DNA of 64,000 bases from Pyrrhosoma nymphula (GCA_963573305.1 OY754329.1:14661200-14725199), one strand, 5' to 3'. Positions 35,101 through 47,030 are shown, counted from the first letter of the stretch. Notes: generated by a model not told the origin, from the sequence alone. Numbers and translations: made by a program.

Positions 35101-38100
35101 ATATGGAGAAGTGCATCCATGCCTTGGTATTGTACAAACTTTTTATGCAGAACATTTGAACGTAGACGTTTATAGAAATAGTGCATGGATTGTAGAAGAA
35201 GAATAGTGCTACAAATAAAGTATGATCCCCAGAAATCCAAAGATGTACATAAATAAGTTATTCCATTAAATCCATTTGGTTGCATGAAGTGCCATTTATT
35301 CAACCAAACTACACACAATATTTGGACAACTTTTACTTTTGTACTAGGTACAGTGGTTGATAAATTATCCATTAAATGATATTTTCCCCCTATTTTTCGT
35401 CATTTAACCCCTGAATTCACCTGTATCTATCATCTATTAAAAAGAAGTACTTGGATCCGTCAAATTTCACTGGATAAATCTATCAGTACTTTCAAAAAAC
35501 AATCGATGAACACTATGACGCATGAATAAAAAACAAATATACTCATAATTTGGAGAAAAGCTTGGATGGAAAACAAAATGATGCGTAATTAAGAGATTAA
35601 TCCATAGAACCAATCACCGGTGCATCGTTTCGTTTGATCACAATTTCATATATTATAATATTGCCGATAAACAAACGCCACCGGAGAATGATTTGCGACA
35701 AACTCCACCCACACTCAAATCAGATCAAAAACAAACATCAAATCGCCAGTTTCAAGCTCAAAAAAGGGACATTGAGTCGATAAAGCTTTTTGATGTGGAC
35801 TAACTGATAAAAAAACAACAAGCTGATACCCTCGTTTTATATGGATGTAACTTGTTCTCTTCTTCGTGAATGTAATAAAAAGGTGCAACGTCTACGCGTT
35901 ACTTTGGCTAGCAGAGTAACAAATACTCGTTTATATTTATTGTGTTTTATTAATCGAGTTCAGTAAATCAGCAGAATAATATTGCCTCAAAGCATAAATG
36001 CGTTTGCTATAAATATGCTGCGATTATCTGTAACACAGAGAAACATTAGGAGATCGGGAAGCATATACATTATATACAAATTTACGAGAATGAGAAGAAA
36101 ACGTTTCTGTTGCTGTGAAACTGCTGTGTTGCGTTTCTGTTGCTGTTTCTTTACGGTAGAAAGTGGGTCTTGTTTTTTTTAATAATTGATGTTATTTACT
36201 CTGTTCTCCGGTTTTTTTGCTTCTTGGAGTGTCAATATTTAAGGGCCATAAATGTTTACAATTCACACCTCAAATTATCAAACAACAGTTAACACTGCAG
36301 AAGATGTACCGATACAAAAAGAGATTTACAACACACACTCCTAGGAACCTGTATTTAGAATGTATTTTTGGTGAACTGATGTATCTAACTTTGTAAACTG
36401 TAAATTTTCTTGACGATTCTTTTTTTGAAGAGATAAATATTTATAAAAAAAAGAGGTCAAGAAATCATAACATCAGTAACATACTAATATGGTCATTTAT
36501 CTTGAAATTCACCAACATCCCAATTGATAACTGCCATTTAATTTGCAGTTTAAATGATAGTGCCACTCCATGCGTAAACAGTGTACAGGTATTGAAACTT
36601 TATGGCGTAAATACTTGAGACATTAAATTGTGTACATACTCTGCATTAATGCTTTGAAACCAGTAAAAATCAAAACTCAAAATAACGCATTTAAAATTAA
36701 TAAATATCCTTAAAAATGATAACTTCATAAAAGATCGCGTATTTTAAAAAACATACAAATTACAAAATAATGTGATTCTGTATGTTTATGTGACAGGATT
36801 TACTTCGCGATACTGAATAATTTTAATTTATTTACCAACTTCTAAATTCAAATTAAATTAAGGGAACAAAACTTTGGAAATGATATTATAAATGTAGAAA
36901 ACATAGTCGGTTAAAAAAATGTGTGTAATTCACAAAACGATAAATGATTCCAATAAAACTACAGTTTTGTCGCCGATTTGAATGGGTATTTATCCAGACA
37001 GGTAGTTTTTTCATTTCTACCATAAAAAACTGTTCATGGCGAAAAAATTACTATTGCGAGTTTAAAAACTCCGGAATAGGAAAAATTAATTTTCAACATG
37101 GGTAGGCATAAATTAGAGAAGAGTAAACGATTACGGGTGTCAATAAAAGCTGGTAGGTAAAACTACTTCTATTTTGAATTAAATGAAATCTTATAGGTTA
37201 GGATATCTTTAATATTTGCATGAAATAAATTATTAACCACAATTGTTAATTAAACCCATGTACTTAAGCTGGAAAAACAACGTTTTATGCGCAGAAATTA
37301 GATCATTAACAACCTTTTATTGAAAAAATGATTTGATCACTAAATAAAAAAAATACTTTTGCTGTCAAAGAAGACTAGAACAATTACACTACTGCAAAAA
37401 TGCATCTGCTCAAGAAATACATAGTAATGTTGACCAAATCAGATCGGATAACGACAGTTCTCTAGTCTGAGATGCGACTATTTTCGACTTCCGTAAGTCC
37501 TTCATAACAGTTTGAACGGGTTACGGTTTCGGGGGCCAAAACAATGTTGTCGTAGCAATACCAGTCCTTCAAAGGAGAGTCAGTTCTTCAAAGGAGAGTT
37601 ATGTAGAGAATTCTTATATTCAAGAGGCAAAAGGACAAATCCTTTGTCTTAAAAAGTTAAATAGAAAGGTTTAAAAAAAGGATGTTAGCTTATGGAATAT
37701 TATCTTACTACAACGAAGCTAAGTAAACAGTAAGCGACTAAAAAAAAACATTGTTTCAACGTTTCTCCCAGGATTTCCACTCGAACAAAATTACCCATGC
37801 TCAATTCAATGACAGGATAACAATTCAATTCAATTTCATGATCGCTAAACAGCAATATTTAACATCATCTTATTAAAAAAACTCTTATTTTCCTAAATTT
37901 TTGTCCTCCTTTTTGTTATCACTTACTTTTTTCAGATAATATATTAATAGTACCGGATGACGATAAATCATCATTATGCGCTAATCAATTAGTTGAAAAT
38001 ATACAAATCACTTTTCATCTCAATTATAACACGATTTAATAGAATTCACTAATTTTGAATTTGGAAACAGTGCATAACTGGCTGAAAGGTCAAACTTTGA

Positions 38101-38395
38101 AAAGGATCGAAACAGGCAGTCAACCTTTCACAATTCAGCCACCACCGAGCGGCATCAATCAATTATTAAATTTATTTTTCTGGGAATAAACTGAAACAAA
38201 AAAATGTCTCCATTAGGTACAAATACAGAATGCAACTTCAAAAACATTCAATGTAGCTTACTTTGAGAGTTACAAAATATTCACCTTCATCAAAGTGGCT
38301 TTGTTGGACTAGTATTGTATTTAGTGAAAAACTCCAGATACTCTGATATACCAGAGAAATGTAACCATGTGAACGCATTTGTTGTTTTAGATCCA
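32150..38395. other. AT-rich intergenic DNA
   Basis: About 6 kb without a recognisable gene, RNA or repeat. All open frames are shorter than 100 codons and unsupported. Confidence 0.5.
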
Positions 38396-38502
38396 TAAAA
38401 CAATTCAATATACAGATACCTGTACTTAGCTCGTAGGCTTCCGCGGATATAGTTTTGACTATTTAATCTTTTGGGATTCATTCCGCGATGTTTAAAATTG
38501 CA

Positions 38503-38552
38503 ATAAACAATATTTCGCTGGTCCTTCTGCCAGCTTCATCAGGTTAAGTGAA
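38503..38552 (-). ncRNA. Hammerhead-ribozyme motif, PLE left terminus
   Basis: On the minus strand CTGATGA (38542-38536), stem II GCTGG/CCAGC, GAAA (38516-38513), and a minimal stem III ATAT followed by T. Canonical core with the short stem III typical of PLE hammerheads. Confidence 0.7.
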
Positions 38553-38912
38553 CTGATTCTTTACTCTCGCTCGTTTTTATATAATGGTCATTCCACCTCA
38601 ATTCAACAAACGTTTGTCCCTTAGGGTCTCAGATTTTGATAAAAATTGGTATATGGGTACAATATTAACTCAAACTAAATACCCTCAAACCGTTTTGTGA
38701 AAAAACATTTTTTGAGTGAATTATGCATATTTTAATTTTTTCGCATTTTTAGCAAAAATCCGTGCCTTAAATCATATTATCACTTATATCTCCGCTTGTA
38801 ATTGCCATACAGCAATGGTTAATAGCTTTTATTAAAGCTAAATCTTTATTAAATGCAAATATATCAATAAAAAATTATTTTCCTCTATACCCTATTGTTG
38901 TTAATCACTAAT

Positions 38913-39446
38913 GTTTAAAAAATTGTTAATAAACTTTTCTCAAATATTCCATCTCAGAATCGGCCGAAACCTTTTTATCGTAATCTAAACATATTCAGCT
39001 AACTATTCCAAAAATGAAATTTAGTGGCAATTCATAAATGCGTTTTTTATATGTATTTAAACATTTACAATTTTATTTCGCGCGGCCCGTGTTTAAAAAA
39101 TTGTTATTAAACTTTTCTCAAATACTCCATCTCAGAATCGGCCGAAACTTTTTTTCCGTAATCTAAACATATCTAGCTAACTATTCCAAAAATAAAATTT
39201 AGTGGAAACTCATAAATGCGCTTTTTGTAAATATTTTAACATTTACAATTTTCTCTCGCGCGGCCCGTGTTTAAAAATATGTTAATATACTTTTCTCAAA
39301 TACTCCATCTCAGAATCGGCCGAAACGTTTTTTCCGTAATCTAAACATATTCAGCTAACTACTCAAAAAATAAAATTTAGTGTTAAGTCATAAATGCATT
39401 TTTTATAAATATTTAAACATTTACAATTTTCTCTCGCGCGGCCCGT
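38913..39446. repeat. Three-copy 178-bp tandem repeat
   Basis: Units 38913-39090, 39091-39268 and 39269-39446 each start at or near GTTTAAAAA and end in a CGCGGCCCGT-type sequence. Each contains CATCTCAGAATCGGCCGAAA and CTAAACATAT. The period is exactly 178 bp twice, with scattered substitutions. It lies inside the PLE body. 38600-38912 shares its A/T-rich character but I could not align it. Confidence 0.9.
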
Positions 39447-39709
39447 CAGCTTCCCATTTGGAATACATGCAGCAGACACGTGATGCAAGCCTAAACATTT
39501 CCCTAATTGTTCAAGGTCGTGGCTATATGAGATAAAAATATATAATAAACTATGAATGTTAACAACAAGTGTTATTTGTTCTTTTAAATGGATGTTTGCA
39601 GAGAAATTAACCATTGAGCCCCACTTTCTCTGCGAGAAGTTTTTTCTAACTACTCCGATACAATCGATTGAAAACTAACGAGAAAGCAAAAACCTTGTAT
39701 TTATAACCA

Positions 39710-40006
39710 TTGTTGCCGGAATGTAAATATGTAGGCCAGACATGCAGAGCCCTAAAAATACGCCTCCAAGAGCATCAACGGGCAATTAAAAATAATAATT
39801 ACCGCATTTCTGCAATAGCCGAACACCATCTCAGCGGCCCCACTCATAATTTCAACTTTGAGAAGACAAAATTAATATCAAAGGAGGTACGTTATTACCC
39901 AAGATTAATCAGGGAGGCTATAGAAACTGCGAAGAGACCGGAGAACGTCAACCAAGAAGACGGTTACACGTTGAGTAGAAATCTTAAACGAATTTTTAAA
40001 ATTTAA
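39710..40006 (+). pseudogene. PLE GIY-YIG endonuclease C-terminal fragment
   Basis: An open frame of 98 codons reads CKYVGQTCRALKIRLQEHQR, AIAEHHLSGPTHNFNFEKTK, VRYYPRLIREAIETAKRPEN and VNQEDGYTLSRNLKRIF, then stop. This is the second half of a Penelope GIY-YIG endonuclease: YVGQT replaces YIG-, with the conserved Arg and the EH and REAIE blocks present. The GIY half and all of the RT are absent, so the copy is 5'-truncated. The terminal hammerhead starts 75 bp after the stop. Confidence 0.8.
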
Positions 40007-40069
40007 AAATTCCGGCAACAATGGGAGTCCTCACTCATATATATAAAGACGAGCGAGACTATGGAATCA

Positions 40070-40124
40070 GTTCAGTTAATCTGATGAGGCTGGCAGGAGG
40101 ACCAGCGAAATATTGTTTTTATGC
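40070..40124 (+). ncRNA. Hammerhead-ribozyme motif, PLE right terminus
   Basis: CTGATGA (40081-40087), stem II GCTGG/CCAGC, GAAA (40107-40110), and stem III AT/AT. Predicted cleavage is after T40114. Stem I pairs AAT (40078-40080) with GTT (40115-40117). Confidence 0.7.
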
Positions 40125-40318
40125 AATTTTAAGCTTCGCGGAATGAATCCCGAAAGATTAAATAGTCAATTCAATATACTTATTATAACTTCAAACGATT
40201 AAGAATTGGGTAATGAATAATTGGTATAGGAAATAACAGCGCATAAGCTGTATTTCAGCGTTTTTTTTATGTTCAAGGACTGAAATTACAGAAATTACAT
40301 TCTATCCAAATTCATAAC

Positions 40319-40323
40319 CGTCG
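40319..40323. other. Transib target-site duplication, left
   Basis: CGTCG directly before the CACAGTG terminus. The same five bases follow the right end (45268-45272). 5-bp GC-rich duplications are characteristic of Transib. Confidence 0.9.
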
Positions 40324-41151
40324 CACAGTGGTCGGAAATCGGAAAAAGCTGGCCAAAAGTCCAAAATGGCTTTTTTTGAGATATGAAGTTGAAACTTCGC
40401 ATGAAAACTCAGAAATGATTCATGTATCTGGAAAAGCACTTCATTTGGCATAGTTCTTACCCGTTATTGAGATACAGAGGCTCAAACATGACCAAATTTC
40501 CAGAAAAATGCCCGTCTTCAGTTTTCTCGGAAAATCTTCCGACTAAAGTTGATGGTGAAGTTAAAAGAGGATTTTTATGGAATAAAAAACGATATAATCT
40601 TTTAAAATGGTACTTTTTCTTTACAATTCCGTAGTTTTAAAGAATAGCTATGATACAATATTGCTCTGCCGTTACAAAATGGCGGACGCTGTTTTTAGAC
40701 AAAATTTTACATTTAGTAGGAGATTTAAATGAATTTTTGGCAAAGTCACGCGAAGTTACTTACATCAGAGCATTATTTGAAGACTTCTCAAGGTTTATAT
40801 GCAGTTAACTTTGAAAAAAGTTTGCGACGCCGGAAATAAATTTGATTTTTCGATCGCGCGTCGGGGCTCGGGTCCGCGCGCCGGGAGCTGGATTTGCCGC
40901 GACGCGGTAAGGTTATTGAAGTGGTATGGATTTTAACGCTCAGCATCCACCGTTTTTTAAGCTGTGCTTGTGGGCAACGATCCCCAAAGAGTCTATAATG
41001 AAGACACGGGAGGATTTTCAGTCGAGGTAAGTGCACGCGTACTCGAAGTTAAGTTAGTTTTCTTTAGATACGTTCGATAACTATGTCTTATATTGAAAGC
41101 GTTCAAACCTTGAAAAAGTGAGTATTTTCCCTCAGACACATACAGAAAGAC
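40324..41151 (+). repeat. Transib left terminal inverted repeat (828 bp)
   Basis: Reverse complement of 44440-45267, and the coordinates sum to 85591 throughout. The match ends at 41151, where the inner sequences diverge. It starts with a CACAGTG heptamer, and an A-rich block (GGAAAAAGC) begins about 12 bp inward, roughly where an RSS nonamer would lie. Short open frames in the two arms are mirror images and are not independent genes. Confidence 0.93.
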
Positions 41152-41763
41152 CTCCCAGAAAGACACCATCTGGTATCTCTTCCCCCCCATCCTTAACCCT
41201 CAGGACTCGTGTGCGAAAATGGTCGTTTTATGACATCGCGGAGCCTTTAACGGTCTTTACCGGGCATTTTCTGGGAAATTATTGTCCACCAAAGGTACAC
41301 ATACACATGCTTACATTTTTGGAAATGGAGGAGATTTAAAGTATTGTATTGCCAAATTTATGTAATTCTGAGAATTGAATAAAGGAAGTTAACCCCTTTT
41401 AGTATAACTTGGTAACGGCTGTAGCAACAATTGAATATTGGAACCAATTTTAGCGATAACGATGAAACACTCCAGCAAAGCATAAGGTCAAAAAAAGAAT
41501 GTATTAACAAAAGGCAAAAAAGTACAAAAAGTTATCACGTAAGATGTTAATAGTGCAACTCAATTACATTTAAATAAAATAAAAAAGGAACATATCCGTA
41601 AATGAAATAAATAAATGTAATACAAAGAGAGAAGTTTTAACTTAAAAGGGTCACAAAATTAAGGATGTTAGAAAGAATCCATACATGACTGCAGTTGAAG
41701 GCACAAACTCCCTCAAATATTTATTTCATTAACATTAATGGAAAAGAAAATGAAATTATTTCT

Positions 41764-44344
41764 TTAGTCGTCGGACGAATACTCATCACTACTACTATTT
41801 GAATCAAATAGTTCCTCTTCTTTTTCGTCCACTATTAATAAGTCTCTCAATTCTTTTGACATTCTCCTTCTTTTCTTCGGCATTAAATGTGTGGAGGAGG
41901 AAAGTAAAGGATCCGATGTAAGTAATAGCCTCTTGAAAAGATCCTCGTTGGTGGCCACCCTGGAGTGCTTCCTAGTAAATCGCTCGCGGAATTTTCTAGT
42001 GTCTTTATTTCTGGCCTCCAGTGCCTCTTCCGAGAGCTCACCTAACGGAAGTATTGCATCTTTAGAAATCTCACTTCCATGCAGGAGGACCTTATACACC
42101 GTGGGAGGCATACAGTACCAGGGATACAGCTCCACGTAGAGTTCGGCAGTTTTCAGGCAATACTGAGCAAATGCCACATCGTTCTGTTGTAGGCCGCTAG
42201 AAATTGCTTTCAAGATAACTGAAAATCTTTTAATGAGATCTTCGTTAATTCCTAGAATGCAAAATCAAAACATATGCATTAACTACGATACAGACGTTAT
42301 TTATCTAATAAGCCAACTCCATATCGAGTTTTGAAAAATGATCGTATGACGCAATTTATTATAAATTCATTCGAACCCTGCTTCTACTGGACTGATAATG
42401 CGAAATGGAACATTACCTGTAAGTCTTGCTGCCAATTTTGGAGAATCGAAAAAACGCCGAGCCGTATTTCCATCATTGGTATTACCCGATACAGGTCGGG
42501 GCACATCAACAACTAAGCCCATATTTTCTCTTAATAACTTCTGCACCAATGCCTTTTTCTTAGTAAGTAGTAATTTAAAACTTCCACGTGCCTGAAAAGA
42601 TGTTTTTGAATAATTTACTTACTATCTTTTTCAAAATAATAATTTTTTAAACTTAAATTTTAATGATTTCTCACCTGCCACCGTTTAAACTCCAGCCGAT
42701 ACGATATATGTAATATACATTCAAAAAACATTATGTGGCAGTGCAGCGTAGACAAACCAAAAGAATAATTATCTACATCAGCTGCACGACCTTTCATATC
42801 CATTAAGTTATTCATCTCCGACGCTTTTGCTCCGCAGATGTAGCACCTAATACTTCCGCTCTCGGTCAATGCGTTGCATACCTAAAAGATTTGTTTTGTT
42901 TTCATGTTGGCATAAACGTTTATTCCTATTCGATTATAAATCAACATAAGCATTACCTTTCCGTTGACCATTGTCAGTAGTAAACAGAAGTTGATAGAGT
43001 AAATTCCCGAGTGGAAATCCTTTAGGTCATCAATCTGCTTCTGAATATAATTTATTTCTGCCTTTGTAATGTCTTTAGTTTCTTTTGTCCACTGAAAGTG
43101 GATGGGACGACAAAACCGTGTAGATGACGGCCGAGGATTTTCCCAGGTAATGTCACCTAAAATAAAAAGAGCCTAAATATGAATAGTGCCAGTGAGACAA
43201 GTTAAATTATTTATCAATAGGTTCGAGATGAATCTAACTAACCAAGAGAAAACTAGAAAAAATTGAGTCTTTACCTGTAGCAGCATTATTAAGACGAAGA
43301 GGTACTAGGGTGCTCATGAATAAGAACTCGTCCGATGCATCCACTTGTTGCCACATTTGTTTATATTGAGAGTGGCCCGAACTTCCGTCAAAGCCGTACT
43401 TGCATATTAACGTGCATTTTATTACATCTTTGAATACTTGAGTGGTGGATACGAAGGCCAGGATTCGCGATGCAGTGTGATTCAAAAGAGCTTTAATGTT
43501 GACTTCGCACATGGTCTCAGTTGTTGTTACTCCTTCAGGGTAAGCTGCCATTTTTGCTGTCACTATTCTGTCATAGCTCGGATATAATTCGTGGCCATGG
43601 CTCAAAGCTGTGCTACGGAGAGACTCATATATTAACTATTGGTCAACTCAGAGGAAATTATCAATGACAGTGCCTCCTCAACTGTCATCTCAGATTGGAT
43701 ATTATCACTCTTCCTCCACTTGGAAAGAACTCTCTTCGCCCGAGTAGGTGTCGTTGTTGTTATTTCCGTAACTAGCTTAGCTGCTGCAGTATCTCCTTCC
43801 TCTCTCAAACTCATAGATGCTGCAAGAACAAGCTCAAAAGCAGTGGAAGAAGTTTTTAAGAATTGAATTTTTCTTCTTCGAGATCTATCACTTGAAGTGT
43901 GAAATTCTTTTTCTGGCCGCCCGAAAGTGCCTGGTAAATAAATTATGAAATTTTGTCACACAAGGCTAAAGGTTGGATAATTATTGAGCTAAACTATTGG
44001 AAAAGGATTAATATGTAAAAATACAAACCGGCGCTTGTAGAAGTACCGGGCAGGTGTTGAATTACAAATTCTGGAAAAGTAATAGATTCCGCGAGCCACT
44101 TTTGGTATCGTGACATAAATCTTTCATTGTTCCGGGAACTCTCCGTCCATCTCTTTAGGTATGGCCATAAAATGCGCTTCTGTAGGAAATCACTGAGAGA
44201 TTTCAGAGCGTCAGCGTTTTGTCTTAAATTTAACTTTCGTGATAAAAAGTCCAGCAAAATTTCTTTTTTCTGGGTCACTGATTTCTTCCCCGATTCCATT
44301 ATTATTTTATGAATGTCTAGTCGTGTAACCTCGTGAGGAGGCAT
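41764..44344 (-). pseudogene. Transib transposase (RAG1-core homologue), seven exons, one lesion
   Basis: I infer exons 44344-44029, 43930-43632, ~43628-43275, 43156-42957, 42879-42675, 42591-42417 and 42251-41764. Each junction has GT/AG and keeps phase, giving about 677 residues, the usual Transib length. Key blocks: YGFDGSSGHSQYKQMW (~290, first catalytic Asp, RAG1 D600 equivalent); RFCRPIHFQW; NALTESGSIRCYICGA (~400, zinc-binding CxxC as in RAG1); FGLSTLHCHI; LYPWYCMPPTVYKVLLHG; and LSEEALEARNKDTRKFR (~592, Glu equivalent to RAG1 E962). The second catalytic Asp could not be placed by eye. The role is cut-and-paste transposition by nicking at CACAGTG ends. Between exons 2 and 3 (43625-43634) an in-frame TAA and a 2-nt shift in a TATAT run interrupt the frame. 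An unrecognised splice is possible, but I favour a disabling mutation. Confidence 0.88.
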
Positions 44345-44439
44345 TTCTCATTGAATGACGGAGAAGCCTGCGTAAATGTTCGAAAAATAGAGTTTTCATT
44401 GATAGAACCCGAGGTTAGCCGATTACTACTCCTAATAAC

Positions 44440-45267
44440 GTCTTTCTGTATGTGTCTGAGGGAAAATACTCACTTTTTCAAGGTTTGAACGCTTTCAATA
44501 TAAGACATAGTTATCGAACGTATCTAAAGAAAACTAACTTAACTTCGAGTACGCGTGCACTTACCTCGACTGAAAATCCTCCCGTGTCTTCATTATAGAC
44601 TCTTTGGGGATCGTTGCCCACAAGCACAGCTTAAAAAACGGTGGATGCTGAGCGTTAAAATCCATACCACTTCAATAACCTTACCGCGTCGCGGCAAATC
44701 CAGCTCCCGGCGCGCGGACCCGAGCCCCGACGCGCGATCGAAAAATCAAATTTATTTCCGGCGTCGCAAACTTTTTTCAAAGTTAACTGCATATAAACCT
44801 TGAGAAGTCTTCAAATAATGCTCTGATGTAAGTAACTTCGCGTGACTTTGCCAAAAATTCATTTAAATCTCCTACTAAATGTAAAATTTTGTCTAAAAAC
44901 AGCGTCCGCCATTTTGTAACGGCAGAGCAATATTGTATCATAGCTATTCTTTAAAACTACGGAATTGTAAAGAAAAAGTACCATTTTAAAAGATTATATC
45001 GTTTTTTATTCCATAAAAATCCTCTTTTAACTTCACCATCAACTTTAGTCGGAAGATTTTCCGAGAAAACTGAAGACGGGCATTTTTCTGGAAATTTGGT
45101 CATGTTTGAGCCTCTGTATCTCAATAACGGGTAAGAACTATGCCAAATGAAGTGCTTTTCCAGATACATGAATCATTTCTGAGTTTTCATGCGAAGTTTC
45201 AACTTCATATCTCAAAAAAAGCCATTTTGGACTTTTGGCCAGCTTTTTCCGATTTCCGACCACTGTG
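44440..45267 (-). repeat. Transib right terminal inverted repeat (828 bp)
   Basis: Reverse complement of 40324-41151, ending CCACTGTG at 45267. The transposase start codon (44344) is 96 bp inside its inner edge, so this TIR probably contains the promoter. Confidence 0.93.
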
Positions 45268-45272
45268 CGTCG
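45268..45272. other. Transib target-site duplication, right
   Basis: CGTCG, identical to 40319-40323. Confidence 0.9.
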
Positions 45273-45813
45273 TTGGAAACAAAATCATCAAACTACCGCA
45301 GATTGAAATGTAACTGAAATTTGACAGTAAAAATGAGATCTTGAACGACCGTGGATTTTAATGCTTTGTTAAACAACCATCGGGACATATCTACGTAGAT
45401 GAACAAAGGCCATATAGGAATTTAGCTCATTTAGCTGACGAAGCCATTCAAATTGGAGAAAAGAGCGTAGGCAAATGAAAGCAAGATATATTAACAGGAA
45501 GAGAAAATCTTCGAATAATTGCACAATAAAATGCCAAAATCACCCAATTTTGCAATTACCAAAGATAATGTTGGTTCTGTGTACAGCCATCTAATTGATA
45601 TGCTGATTTAATGTTCCACCACGAACGCAATTATTGCTCTCTACACAACTTATCTAGTGTCACACCTGAGCAAATATTATACATTCCTGTATTTTATTGA
45701 GTAGTATCGTTCATTTCATAAGTTTATTGACAATCAAACGAATTTCTTCAATACCCACCCCAGCCGTAGACACCGCTTATGTACTGTCAACTCGGGTTTA
45801 AGGATATTAGAAG

Positions 45814-47030
45814 TACCTAGGGGAGAGTGGGGCTAAATGGACCGCAATTGATTTCTTCAATTTGAATTTGCGCGCGTTATCGATGAGCTAGATAGCTAAA
45901 ATGTGGACTGTATATGGATCTCAGCACCTTTAACGAACATCAGTCGTTTCGCGCCATTTTCTGTTATGGTACGCCATTCATGTTTTGGTTTTCGCGTGGC
46001 CGCTCGCTTTATATTTCGAGCTCCGAAAGTTTTGATCGCTGAGCATTTTTGTGAAGTTTTCATTGTGAATTTTGGTACATAAGGTAAGTGGAAAGTGCTC
46101 TTTCGGAAGAAAATGGAGATTTTGTGATCAATTCCTGGGTTTCTGTTGTTCGCGTTTCCCTGTGCGAGAATGTGCTGTGGGGCTAAATGGTCCATTTGCT
46201 GTGGGGCTAAATGGACCGCGTATGTTGCATGCATTTCGACGTTCTTCTGGTCATTTAGTTTTTTTAGCGCTTCTGCAAGCGACAAGGAACGATTTGTGTT
46301 CATCATTGCCTGCCATTTACGCGTCTTCACGAGTGTGACTGCAGCTTTTGTGCTTCATTTTAAGATGGTGCGCAAATACAAACGTCAGACGGTTCCGATT
46401 GACGCTGAAAAATTGTCCGCCGCGATTCGCGCCGCGAAGTCACAGAACCAATCGCTGCGGGGCACAGCGCAGCAGTTCGGAGTGAGCTAATCAACACTGA
46501 AACGCAACTGCGACCGGCCACACTCGGTGTTGAATCATCAAAATCAGCATTCGCGTCCACATCGAAGCTGTCATTGCAGAAAGCTGGCCCCGTGACAGTG
46601 TTTACCGAAGAGCAAGAAGGCGCATTCATGGAATATTTGCTGAAATGCGACAGCTTGTATTTCGGACTGGTGCCGCGCGATGTGTGGAGCCTAGCGAATG
46701 AGTTCGCGCGGAAGTTAAAAATTCCGGTGCTAGGTTGGGAGGACATTGGAGCGGCAGGGAAGGAGTAGTTCCGCAGCTTCATTAAGCGGCATCCAGCACT
46801 GGTAATTCGCAAGCCGGAGGCAACAAGTGTACAATGCGCAACAGCATTTAATCGCACCAATGTCACTATGTTTTTCGACAACTTGAAGGTTCTGTATGCT
46901 CGCCGTCACTTCGAGGCAGCCGACATATGAAACATGGACGAAACCGGAATCGTGACAGTTCAAACGCCTGATCGTGTGTTGTGCCGTAAAGACTATTGCA
47001 CTAACCTAGGACTGATAACTCAAACGTTTT
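45814..47030 (+). pseudogene. Broken pogo/Tigger-type transposase, 3'-truncated
   Basis: The 5' region begins at a TA followed by CTAGGGGAGAGTGGGGCTAA, a probable TIR. The phrase GTGGGGCTAAATGG recurs at 46178 and 46201. Coding starts at 46364: MVRKYKRQTVPIDAEKLSAA with SLRGTAQQFGVS, a pipsqueak-type helix-turn-helix, then a stop. A shifted frame resumes with VFTEEQEGAFMEYLLKCDSL, then W..LA..FARKLKIP, FIKRHPALVIRKPEATS (CENP-B-like DNA binding), then NMDETGIVTVQTPDRVL with the first catalytic Asp. Stops at 46493, 46766 and 46928 and loss of the remaining DDE domain make it inactive. No right TIR was found. Confidence 0.75.

Larger units (their letters stand above)
38414..40176 (+). mobile_element. 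Penelope-like element with inverted hammerhead termini and 13-bp TSD
   Basis: CAATTCAATATAC flanks the unit at 38401-38413 and 40177-40189. The left terminus (about 38456-38580) is an inverted copy of the right (about 40060-40176). Shared landmarks are GACTATTTAATCTTTTGGG, ATTCATTCCGCGA and CAATATTTCGCTGGTCC. Each carries a canonical hammerhead motif. The body has only the C-terminal end of the PLE protein (39710-40006), plus a 3 x 178-bp tandem array and unassigned DNA. The reverse transcriptase is absent. Confidence 0.8.
40324..45267 (-). mobile_element. Transib DNA transposon, 4944 bp, RAG1-related
   Basis: The ends are CACAGTGGTCGG and its complement, matching the V(D)J recombination-signal heptamer CACAGTG. 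Terminal inverted repeats 40324-41151 and 44440-45267 (828 bp each) align without net gaps and look identical. CGTCG is duplicated at both flanks. The interior encodes a spliced Transib transposase on the minus strand. No RAG2-like gene is seen; 41152-41763 between the left TIR and the stop codon is non-coding. The element lies 130 bp from the PLE at 38.4-40.2 kb. Identical TIRs and intact ends suggest fairly recent insertion. Confidence 0.93.

Noticed and set aside
40422..41036. Open frames inside the Transib left TIR, repeated identically in the right TIR (44555-44803, 44957-45169)
   Set aside because: They are mirror copies forced by the inverted repeat, overlap on opposite strands and have no recognisable domain.
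45430..45462. CTGACGA followed by GAAAA, a possible extra hammerhead
   Set aside because: Stem II pairs only three bases and does not meet the core, and the bases after GAAA do not form a stem III.
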